A DNA stretch of 25,316 nt from Apostichopus californicus (lineage: Eukaryota; Echinodermata; Holothuroidea; Aspidochirotida; Stichopodidae). The DNA lies in contig JAIPMN010007440.1 in assembly GCA_020650975.1 (NCBI GenBank), positions 1 to 25,316 of the forward strand. Reading direction: 5' to 3'. Within the stretch, counting starts at the first letter, position 1. Each line of letters begins with the position of its first letter. Of the stretch, positions 1 through 12,100 are shown piece after piece. The notes below the pieces were generated by a model. That model was given only the letters and a program-made list of their open reading frames with translations. It was not told the origin of the DNA and did not search any database. The position numbers and the translations under genes are program-made.

Positions 1-77
1 TGGACCACAGACTCACCCCCCCCCCACCCCTTGTTAAAGTTTGCAGGCACAGCCAGTCCATAGACCACAGACTCACC
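1..77. repeat. 60-bp-spaced direct repeat at left edge
   Basis: A 17-base motif of the type T-G/A-GACCACAGACTCACC occurs at 1-17 and 61-77 with one mismatch. A C-rich run (17-30) follows the first copy. It lies in the intron just after exon 28; a longer tandem array may continue beyond the edge. Confidence 0.6.
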
Positions 78-89
78 AACAGAATCTAC

Positions 90-127
90 CTTAGAGCCGA
101 CTTCAAAGCTACCGTGCGGGACACAAC
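90..127 (-). CDS. BLTP1: BLTP1 exon 28, 38-nt small exon (residues 2666-2678)
   Basis: 38 nt, phase 1 to phase 0, acceptor TCTCAG, donor GTAGAT. It encodes CVPHGSFEVGSK, which lines up with VVPDGTYEVCSR of the vertebrate protein. It is too short to be found as an open frame. The next coding exon lies beyond the left edge. Confidence 0.85.
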
Positions 128-3100
128 CTGAGATAAGAATGTGATAAATAAGAAGCATATTAACAAACACAAAAAATATGTTTTTTTCATACACAAAAAA
201 AAGTATTACAAAGCCATCAAAGTTAATTAGAATGTTCTAAAACAAAAGAAACAGATATAAAATGATTTAGACGACATCCTCATGTTTGACAAAAAGAATT
301 TCTAGACTTTATGGCGATAAAATATTAAAATTTAGAAACCTTCTACCAAAGAGACAACTGTAGATAAACATAAAAAATGTCTTTACTGTTTACTGGAAAT
401 CACGGAAACTGATGAATTAAACCTACATGCATTGTAGAGGTCACCGTTGAAATCAGGCAGCCAGTCGTCCATGGCAACTTGGAAATTTTCTGTGAATCTC
501 AGACAGAATGCGTTGAAGAAACCTTTGGTGACCAGGGATGACCTGAAGTGAGCGCTGACCAATGACGACTCAAGGGAGATGATCAGAGCAGCAGGATTCT
601 CCAAATCCGACTTACTACCAGACGAAGAGAATGACTGTAAAATATAAAATAAAGTTGCTTTAATCAAGTTAGCTATAAGAGGGAATCTCATCTATTTAAC
701 AGAGCATCGGTTCTAACCAATGAAATGAGGGCTCAAGAAATATAAAATGCTACATTTTCTCAAAAGAAAAGTGTTGAAAAAGCAATGAGGTCGGAATATG
801 ATTCAAATATTGGGCAAGAGAGTGTCATCGTGTCTGATCTGGTTAATAGATATTCCAGTGGCAGAAAATGTTTAATGCAAATAATAATATACTCCAGGCT
901 GTTAGTTGACCACCCCTTCTCAATGATCATGTTCCTAACTCAGAGTGTGTTGACTGTGACGAAAATGTGAACTGTGTCACATTCATGGGAGAAATGAACA
1001 CCAAACATAGAAAATAGGGAAAGTAAGCCCGCCTTGATGACATTATTACCTGATGCATTTGGACAAATGGTACACATATAGCCACTTCCTTGACCGATAG
1101 CTGGAAGAGGAACGTAGTGTGGGTGGGAACGGTACGTCGTCTCTTCAATGGCAGGGTTGCCTGACTTGATGAGGTAGAGGGTGCTGCTCCTAGCAAGATC
1201 CCCTCATCATTCCCATCCTTCCATTGCTGGATGAACTGTTCATACGCTCCTTTGTAACTCATCCACACCATCAGACCTGTCAATAATAATATTTTAGTTT
1301 TTAGAAACTAAAAACTGGCTTCTTGTTAACTTTACATATTTCAGTCACATTCCTGCCACTGGAAGCCACCATTTTTCACATCTGAGAGTCCACTCCTATT
1401 TTCAAACTAGTTTATTCTCACCAGTTAATGGAGATTGTGGTGCTGCCTTCCAAAGTCACTGTAGCGCAGCTATATGTGGCAGCTGGGCAGGGAAACATTT
1501 TAAAATCATTCAAAAATAAAAACAAAACCAAGTTCCCCAAGAAAGGAAGCCAGAAATAACAATGGGCACCAAGGAACTCCATCATTATCACTCCACAGCA
1601 GCAATATTGAACAGATTCAGAGACCTTGGGGTTGAGCCTGGCAGCTAAATACATGTGTCTGTTGGGGTGGACTGTCTGCCTGTTACACCAAACTGATTTA
1701 ATACACCAGATGTGTACTTAGTGAAGAATTGCCAAGTGATGTTGGGTTAAAAGCTTAAATATGAAGAATTCAAGGATGGTTCAGATAATGTAGTGACACA
1801 CAACTCTGCCAGGACTTTGTTCCATTCAGAAGTTTTCATGCAAGATATTTTTATTTTATAATTTTTGAAGGATCAGGTTCAGACTTGTTTTTTCCCTTAT
1901 CTTTGTAAATCCACTGTAAAATTTTCAGAAAACAGTTTGGGATCGACATTTACTGATGTCACTCATTCCATGAGAACAAGATCTCTGAAACAGTTTTGGT
2001 TCAAATGTAATATTTCTTTATTCTAATACCCGTAACTAATCACATCAAAGGTCAATCAAATACCGGAACTTTTACCTTTATCAACGGCATGAGGTTGTAT
2101 AAAGAGGACAGGTTTAATTAATGAAACTAAGAATGTCTGTTTCCCAGAGCTTCTGTCTCCATTGTTTGCCTTCATCTTCTGCTCATCGCTCTGCTGTCCC
2201 TGATGAAGAGATCAAACATAAGACAAATATTTAAAGGGGTATATAGTATTGAACAAAACAAAAAGTAAAGAAAATGAAACACAAAATCCAGTCAAAGAAA
2301 TGTTGAGTTTTTAATTAGTTCAATATTTCATGAATTGCAACTTTGGGTAATAACGCATACAAGAGCAATAAAAAGAAGAGAAAAAAAGAAAATGTTAGAC
2401 TTACCTTTGGAGAATTGGTTAGTCCAACTTTAGTTTTAAAGTACGCAACCTCATCGAATTCAGGTTCTGCTTCCAAAAATACAGGATTCCTGACCAAGGT
2501 TCCTAAGGAGAGACCTAACTCTATCAAAGCCTTGGCATGAATGAGAATGTCAACACCAACATCTGAAAAATATGTTAAAATAAAAATGAGAGAGGTCAAA
2601 GGTCACAGCTACGGTTACATAACTTTCATAATGTACTCCTGGATACTACTATAGGTCATGCATAGATATAAACCATTCAATGAAATTCATTTACTATTAT
2701 TGTAATGATACACTGGCAAAGCTACTATTGAAAGTTAACTTCAACACAAGGTAGCACTACAAGAGAGAGGCTGTTAAGGCAGCCACTCGCAGCAACAACT
2801 GAATGCGCCCAAACTCTACCCGAGCTAGTTTCTGACTGTCCTCAAGACCAATTTCTTTACATCTTCCCCCTCTCCCAACCCCTTGCATATTGAAAGATGA
2901 GTGCTCACAATGACTGTTTTCAGTTAACGACCAGTGACAGGAAACATTATGTAACCGTGATTGGTCACATTGGATGGTTTTGGTTGTGAACTGCCCCCCC
3001 ACCCCCTCCATGACGTGTTGAAAAATGACCTAAAACATTTCAAAATGGTCATCAGACATAGTCTTAAGGATATGAACACTCTTAATCAATCTATGATATT

Positions 3101-6100
3101 TGAGTCTGCGTTAGAATTGAGTCGAGACTCATTAAGTTATGAACCAGCTTTAAATCTTCATAATACTCAGTTTTGTTCTTTTTTTAGAGCATCAGAAGTT
3201 TTAACCCACAGAGATGGCAGAAAGTATAAACAAGTGGTCATGCAGCTTCACACTTGAACACATACTTGACTAACATCCACCATGCACTTAACCTCACTCA
3301 CAACTTTAAATCTGCAACGTCTATGATTTGATATTTTCTGTAGTGTGCTTATATTACAATTGACAGATTATAAAGTCATTAGTCTATGTTGTCTGAAATA
3401 TGCTAGGAAGTCAAATAATGGTCACCCTTGTGCACTTCCAAAATGTCTGGGAATAATTTGGAGGTTCAGGGTCTTCAGACCAGTATTCTAGAAAACCTTG
3501 AAAAACAATGACTACCTTTAAAATGTCATGTAACTTCCATGATTCCATTTCACTTTGATATACAGGTTCTGGAATACAAAGCAGTTTCATAACATTACTA
3601 GATAAACAAAAGGTATCTTGTAATAATCTTTTGTCTATGGAAAGAAGTTAATTAGTGGAGAGATTTACCATCAATGGATCCATCTGTCATGTCTTCATCG
3701 TGTACTTTGTCTTCTTTCATGTTGGAGAGTTCCAGCTCAACTACGCCCATCTCTAACCTCACTGCACTAGATGATGGACTGCAAGCAGTCAGCTGTAAAC
3801 CCTGTTATTGGCAACAACCAAAACAACAACAAGAAATAGATCAAAGGTTATAACTTCATCCTTTCAAATGAAAGAATTATTTCTAGGACAAAAAGATTAT
3901 TTTGTCATGTGACAATTCCCAAACAAACAAACAAAAAAATTGGAATATGAAAAACAGACTAGAAAATTATCAACATGTTAGAAAAGTTTTGGGCTAGAAT
4001 GAGATTCAAACAAGAGACTTGAGAATGTTCTTGTGGTCACCACATGGTTCCATCACCCCCCCCCTCCACCAAACAAAAATTCAGGGGAAAATTATCTGCC
4101 ATGCAAGAGGTCCCAAACATAGCAATGCAAAGCACAAGATTGTTGTGCTTTATATTGTTTAAGGTTTTTACTGTGAATTCATAATGTTTGCCAAGGACAT
4201 ATCTACAATACAGCTAATCAATACATGTAAAATCTGGCCACACACAGCTAAACAGGGAGCAACACTCACCTTAAAATGAACCAGAAGTGTGTACAAACAG
4301 AGCGGTTTCTTGGGCTGGTCTGTTGTCTTACTCTTAGATGAAATATCCTCTAAGCTGGGCCAACTATGATTCTGTAGCTCCTTCTGCAAGACGGTAAGTT
4401 CCTGAATGGGGGGAGACAAAATTCTCAACTTGACAAGAAATAAAGTTCAAGTGATATTTTTCTTTGAGATAAAGGCATCGGCACCTCGTTTTAGCTCAAG
4501 TTATCAATTAATTAACAAGATGTTCATCAGTAATCAACCCTTCAAAGGAGAAACGAAACCCAACCATCATCATAAGTCTCTGTAAAAATAGAGAAAAACT
4601 TCCTCCAACAGCAAAGAAAAGTTCTGTTCCATTCAGAGATATCAGAGTTTTAAAGTTTCTTCACATATGCTAGGAACAAAGCCTCAGACCCTCAATCTTC
4701 AAATACAAACCAACCTGATATGGTATTACTCTGATAACGTAAACAAGGCAATACAAATCAATTTTATGAATTCAAATTGCTCTGTTACAAACCTGTGCCA
4801 AGATTTTCTGAAGGATGAGAATGTAATTGAGTAAAGTTGACCTGAGATTATGATGGAAAGAAGCCACTTCAAGCGTTGCTTTGAATAACATGAGATTCTT
4901 GGCGCTGGTTCTACTACCGGTCGGGACGTCAGGGGTACCATTGGATGGATTTTGGAGGTCTCCTGTGAAATTGATTTCAGGGAAGACAACTTCTGCAGAA
5001 GATTCCGTCTCACCATTCTATGACAAAGATAGACATCTTTAGTTTTAAAACATAAACTTTATATGTGTATACAAAACATATACTCTTTACAAAAAACATT
5101 ACTGTATACAAAACAGATTCTATACAAAACACAAAACATGGACTTTATATGTATATAAACAAAACATCATCATTAAATGTGTATACAAAATATAGATTTT
5201 ATACAAATCACACAAAACATAGACTCTATATCTATACACAAAATACAAACTTTATATGAGTATACAGAATCTACAATATTTTCTTTATGCGCATTGTGGA
5301 TAAGGAAAATCAAATATTATACTGTAGCCTAACCAGTTGCCTAACACAACAAGGACCATTAAGACACAGTGTCAAAAGTCAGACATATTACTGTGCTCTG
5401 CAGTTTCACAAAAAAGGCATTGCTGGTCTACAGATATTATTTCTATTTCCTGATATTGAATGACAGTCTTGCAACATGGAAGATTGCAGCTGCTGCAGCT
5501 TTTCTCTTTGATTCAGTGCCTAACTTAGTTTCAGTTAAAAGTTTTTATTCATGCTTACATAGTTATGAGTGAGAAACACAAACGGATAATGAAAAAACTC
5601 TGTACTAATGATCAAAGGTTGAGTAATGAATATTCATTCAGTTGAAGGGACAGTGTAAACAATACCTTAGCATGAAACTTGAGAGTATGCTTGGGTATAG
5701 TAGCAAATATTTGTCCTTCATCCTTCCACTTGAAAGTACAGCAGGTATTCTCAATCTACAGTAGAAGGAACAGAACACATTCATGTTGTTATGATAAAAG
5801 CACAGAGAAATCTAAACTGCCATAAAGGGCTGAAGATTTTTCTGTTCCCTTCTGTTTCCACAGCATCTGTTATCTCAAAAGGTGTGTGTTTTCCTTCACT
5901 GGAAGTTTTGTTTGCAGTTTGAAACGTTCTAGCTTTAGGATAGAATACATGAATTATTTGATACATTTGTGATCATTGAGGTGTGCAGGGACTTCAGGCC
6001 TGCATGAGCCAGCGTCTAACCTTGTCCCAAGACACTTAACTCTTGCTTCACTCAGTTCCAGCAGTTCCATTTGCATATATGCAGATATGATTGTAAATGT

Positions 6101-9100
6101 GCGACATTTGATACAAGGCTTGTCACAGTTGGAGAAATTTATATTTGAATAACCATGAGGCAACCTGCGGTCGATTTATTCATTAAGATACATGTTGCCG
6201 TGAACTAAAGGCATACATTTTATGAATAATAAAGGGCTGTCAGAGACAGAGAAATAAATATTCAACAGAATTATACACTGACTATTCATTAGGATGCATG
6301 ATACTGTCAACTAAAGGCATACATTACTACAGTTTATTCATCATAAGGGGCTATCAAAGACAAAGATATAAATATTCAACAGAATTATACACTGACTATT
6401 CATTAGGATGCATGATACCGTCACGGAAAGAGTATCCTGCAATGATCTGTTAAACCCTGAGAGTTCCACACAAAGGGCAAGGGATTGGAAGGAGGGAGGT
6501 GCAGTTGTTTTAAAATACTAATTACCGACACAGTCCAGCCTAAATTTAGAAAAATGAAACATCAGTAAATCATTTCTTACGAAAACTTTGCACGGGTTAA
6601 CCGCTCCATCCCACCCCCCACTCCCCGTTCAATAAAAAGGTACCCACTTACAGTACCATCTACCATTACATCACCCACATGTACTCACCAAGTACTGTGT
6701 GAACAACTGTGGCAGCAGGGCAGCCTGAATGCTAATGGAGTTTATCTTCGCCACCGTGGATATAATCCAACTATTTCTGTTGTCGGGTAGAAAGTCAAAT
6801 CCACTGTGATCGGACACCCCTGTATCAGCGGCCTCCAACAGAGGAGGGACTAACTCATTGTGATGAGTTCTGAATTAGCGGGAATAAAACGACAATAAAA
6901 ATAGCATCGAATAAATGAAAAAAAGAATACTTTTAATAGGTCAATTTTTTTGACTTGTCACCCTTTTCCTAGTTATTGATTTTTGTGATTTTACTCTTGA
7001 AGGAACGCTCTGCATTATAACCCATTTCTTGCAAGTTTCACCAAAGCCAACAAATATTTAGTATATAACTAAGATAAAATATTACCACTGATCATGTTAA
7101 GGCACACTGCTAAACTTACTTTCTTATCATCACAGGAATACTAATTAACCAAGTATTCTTGAAAAAATTAAAAATTAAACAATTAAAAATTAAAAAATTA
7201 ATAATTCAACCAGAGTAATATTCTAGACACCTAATCATACTTGTAGTTTTAGTTTGGTTTGTTCGAGCTGTCGTATCCTGAAGGCGAGTTCTCGAATCGA
7301 ATGCAACAATAACAATCACATTAAAAGGAAATTGGGCATTTATGATGTCTTAACATCACCTTCAACAAGTTAACAAACAGTGCTAAAATGATATATCGCA
7401 AAAACAACAGCGCTCTGATTTAATTCAACTTGGGTTGTGTTCTACACGTACTTGTAGCTACGTTCAGCTTGTTGTAGCTGTCGTATCCTGAAGGCCAGTT
7501 TCTTGCTCGCCTCAGCTGCAATGTCCGTCAGCATGGAGATATCGAGCGGCACGTCCAGTACGATGCTCGGGATGCAAACTAAACTAGTGATGTGGATTCT
7601 GGAGAGTTCCTGGCTACTCGTGGCTCCCGAGAGTTGAGGATGTTCAATTGTCAGAGAACCGATAGTTCTGATAATAAAAACAAATTTTTCGAACCAAAAT
7701 TTTATCATTTCTTGAATACTAAAGGTACAAATAAAGAGAAGCCCTGCCAATCAATTCATCATACCAACATTTGGAGAACCTCCTTCTACCAACAAAAACT
7801 TTGAATGGACTTGCCATTTTTACAAAACAATGGAGTCTTCCAATCAATGTTAGAACTTTTCCACTGTTGTGCAAAATTTGGCTTCTTTTGAATGAACTTT
7901 GAATCATCAGTTTGTAATTTACAAATTTATGCTTCCCCAAAAGTACCTGCTGAAAAGAAAAGTCATTAATATATTTTAAGAGGAAGGAGACGTACTGGTT
8001 ATCGGTAACATATTATATATTATTACATATTGTTATATATTATTACATAGTATTAAACATTATTATGTATTGTTATATATTATTATATATTAAAACTTAA
8101 AGTGAATAAACAGCCTTAGCTTTTTTTAAATTGTGTTACTATATCCAAAGACCATATCAAACGGGGAAAACCTTTGGATTGCCTCTGGATGAAATAAAAG
8201 CCACTACAATATGAATATCCAAGCATCACCATTGCACTACGAAAGTAAGTAGTCTCTCTGTATTACAAAGGTAAAGCATGGCAGTAGACAAGAAACAGAC
8301 CATAAAATACATATCAACATTTGAGCTTGCAGATACTTACAAGAGTTCCGTCTTTGATGTTTTGGAAAGAATCGCAGAGATGGACGGGCTCTGCAAGGAA
8401 GCTGATACATCTGGTAGTTTCTTCACAAATCCGGGATAAGCTAGAGCAAGAATAACATGATTAGGTGATGTGTTACCGTGGTTACCTATATGAGTGATCC
8501 ACTCAAAAGGGACAAAACTATCAAGTTACAAAAGGGAACAGAAGTAACGGTCCTTGATGATGGCAATTAACCTAGAAATTAAGCTCTGTTAATGGCAACA
8601 TTATACTGTTATGCTTTCCTTCGTGAAGAAGCAAAAGAAGGAAGGCCAAAAGTTAAATACTTAATAAATCACAACCAGGATTCAGACATAATAACTATCC
8701 TATCTTGGCTTAACTTGCTGCATGTGGCTGTAACATTTAGGGCAATGAGGTGGCCAGACACACATCAAGTATCTTACCTTGGTTTAATAAGCTCTGTGCA
8801 GCTGTGACTCCTAAGACAATTTGAAATACTTCCACCTCTAGATGGAGACCAGCTAATTCAGCCAGTAGACAGAATTCATCGACTCCTAGGGTACACGTTA
8901 GTGATAGCCCTATACTGCTCGATGAACCTCTGACCGGAGGTGGGGAGGCGAAACTCTCCTCACCAGAAGAATGACTGTCTGCTGTGTGCCTAGTAAAAAA
9001 AACAAAAAAAATATTATATTAAGAAATCAACAAAGTTTACATTTTCAAAGCATCTTCTTTTAAATGAATTTTTTTTTTTTACTTAATTGATGAATTTTTG

Positions 9101-12100
9101 TGTACATAGAAATTTTTTTGTACATAGGAAAGTTAACTCTTTTCTTGAAATTAATTGTTTGTGTTGGGAAATGGGGGTATATTCAAATGATATTTTCTCA
9201 TAAAGTGTAAAAAAATCTTACTAAAGCATACACCTTGATGTACGATGAATATCATTTGCATTTAGGACATTAACTACACTCATGTAATTGTATGGAATTT
9301 ATTTAATTTTACTCCCATAAGCTCCTTGGACTCCCGTATAGCTACCCTAAAGATAATCCTCAGGTTCTGAGAAATTCCTGGGGCTTAATGTTTACAATTT
9401 TAGTTGATGAAATTTTAACTTGAGAGTAGCAGAAGCAGATTTTAGGAGTTGCGAATCAGTCATTTTTGGGCGACATTGCCTGTGATTTTGTAACGTAATA
9501 TAATGTGACAAGAAGGGAGAATCAGGGTTTTTGACATAACATTGATTGATAAATGACACGATGACAAGATAGTCAATACTCTTGGAGTAACAGCAAAAAA
9601 TAAAACAATTTTAAATAAATTTGATCTTGACCACTGATCTTTGGTTCCGGGATCACCCTGGGGTACCTTCCCACCAAGATTGAAGAAAATTGGTCCAGCC
9701 ATTTAAGAGTTATTGACACAAAATTGGACACACACTGACAGAATGACTGACACAATGACACGCACACATTTTGACCCCTCCCTCAGTCATGGACTTCCGG
9801 TTACCCTGGGGTATCCCACCATGGGTGACCCCTCCCCGAGAGTATCTACTCAGGAAAGTTAACCACTACCATGGCAACTGTTGCTATGGCAACTGACATA
9901 GCTGTATATTGCCCAACTGGCAAAGGAACTTCAATATCTCATCCTCCCTATGGGAGTGATAAGATAAATACCTTTGATACTTTAACGTGTCTTCCTTCCC
10001 ATGACAGAGACATTAAACATAGAAACATGTAAATGTTAACAAAGCCACTTGCTTTAAATTGGTAAATATGTCAATTCCCTATGATGTGAGCGTAGTATAA
10101 GTCTGTTACAGGAGAGAGAGATCTATAAATAATCTCCAGGAACAGACTGAAATTGTTCTTATTAAAATCAATCGTTATTAAATTATTACTAACCTGTTTC
10201 TGTAAAACATCCTCCGATTGCCGGTTTCGTTCTCCACAGAGAAGAGAGGATTCTCGTAGACGTGAGGTCTGTCCTCTTCCCGGTCGCTGTAAAGGTTCAG
10301 TAGATGATACATAGTCTGCCAGCATTGAGGCATCACCTCGCTTCCACTTTTGGAGGATAATGAATCCAAGTCATCCTCTTGGTTAGCACTTTTTGATCTG
10401 TAGCCACTTTTAGGGAGACTAGTCCTCTTTTGCGGAGACTGTCCGAGCAGGTACGACTGGAACGGCATGACCTCTCCCTCAGTCGGCAAGGTGGACGCAT
10501 ACTCTTTCAACATCAGATCTGTCTTGGCCCTCTGAAAGTTTTTGATGACTTGCGCGACCTGAATTATCAACCTCAGGATGGCCATATTAACAACCTGCAG
10601 TACAGTTCCAAAATGGATGTTCAACACTACCTCGATATTACCGCTTATCTCTGCTTCTTTATTTCCTCCCGCCGGGGAAGAAGCCACCCTTACGTTGTCG
10701 GCTGCGGTGACGAGCGAGCTTTCTTTCAGAGATTCCTGGATGGCGAGACGAAGACTGATATCCTGACAGGAGAATGCCGGGGAATCCCTCCTGTGAAATG
10801 TCTTGCCTCTCGACAGCTTCTTGGTGTGTTTGTCCTTCATGGCCTTTGAACTCGTCTTTGTGATACATATCTCAAAATCTTCCAGAGTGAACAAGACTGA
10901 CAGCTGTCCTACCACCTCCACAATCTGTTTAATAGCGGACACCTTGTCCCGAGTGTTCAGATTGAAGTATTTCAAGACCGGTTTGAAGATGACTTCGATG
11001 TCGCCGATCTGAGTGGCAGAGGAGGACATTATGGGCCCCGGGGAACTAGGCTGTGATGTTGGGGACGACCATCCTCTGTTGATGAGGATGTCACCGTTCT
11101 GTGACAATCTTTCGTCCGCCTCCACATCGTTGTCATCGTCACTGGACACACTTCCCATACTTAACTCTGTGACGCATTCCAGATCAGTCACAGGTAAGTA
11201 AGTGTGACCGCCCGAGGTCCTGGTAGCAAAGACTGACCCTTCAATAGAGCTGCCACTGGTGTTGGACCTCTGAGGGTTGAGAAGCCTCGTGTAGGATGTA
11301 TTAGCTGACTTGGAGCCACTCTCGCCCTGACTGCTCATCGCAGACACGTTTCTGCTCCTCTTCCGATCCGAGAATTCATCGTACATGCTATACTTGAGCT
11401 TGGAATATATCTGACCCCTGTTATAGCCAGACATGGATGCATGTTCTGACTGGTCAACGCTGGTGCGGGTGCCGTTCAGAGCCGACCCGTCCGATGGGAA
11501 CTCGTCCAGTATGGTACCGTCGCTGTTCTCCAGGTAGCCTTCTGAATCCAGCGTACCTAGTTTATTCATCTCAATCTCCGAGTCCTCCAGTTGCTTGTTC
11601 CAGTTCATGGTGGACAGACATGGGTTCAACATCTGAAGGTTGGCTTTCCACTGCCTGAGCAGGACTCTCGCACCGGTCTCTAGAGTGGTGATGGCGGGGA
11701 GGTCCTCGTTACCAATGCTCTTCTCCGCCTCCACCTCGTCCGTCTGTATCATGTACTTCCACAGGATCAATATCAGCTGGCAGGACAAGTCGCTGTTTAT
11801 GGCTTCACCGCTCTTGGAGTAGTATTTTTTACTCTAATCAAAGAAATAAAAGGAAAAGAAATGTAGAATTAAAAACAGTACTGCTGACATTCAAAGCTTT
11901 AATTATTAGTAAAGCTTACATTCCATTGCAAAATTGAAACTATAAAGCATTTGTACTGCATGTTACCTAAGTATTACTGTACTGTCCGGTCTTCTTATCT
12001 AAGTATTGTTTTTCTACCTCACTGTAGATGGTTTTCAGTTCTGCCAGTAAATGGTAGGAGGTCCCTTTTGCCGTAATAAATTATTTGTTCTCTTCGATTC

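Noticed and set aside
5065-5259. Plus-strand open frame with repeating Tyr/Thr/Lys peptides
   Set aside because: A by-product of the degenerate minisatellite; no start context, splice support or family match.
7719-7940. Possible extra exon between exons 17 and 18
   Set aside because: No similarity to BLTP1, and exons 17 and 18 already join in phase. No in-phase pair of splice sites with a multiple-of-three length was recognised.
10430-10849. 139-residue plus-strand open frame
   Set aside because: It is antisense to the well-supported BLTP1 exon 15. The codon constraint belongs to the minus strand and the plus frame resembles nothing known.
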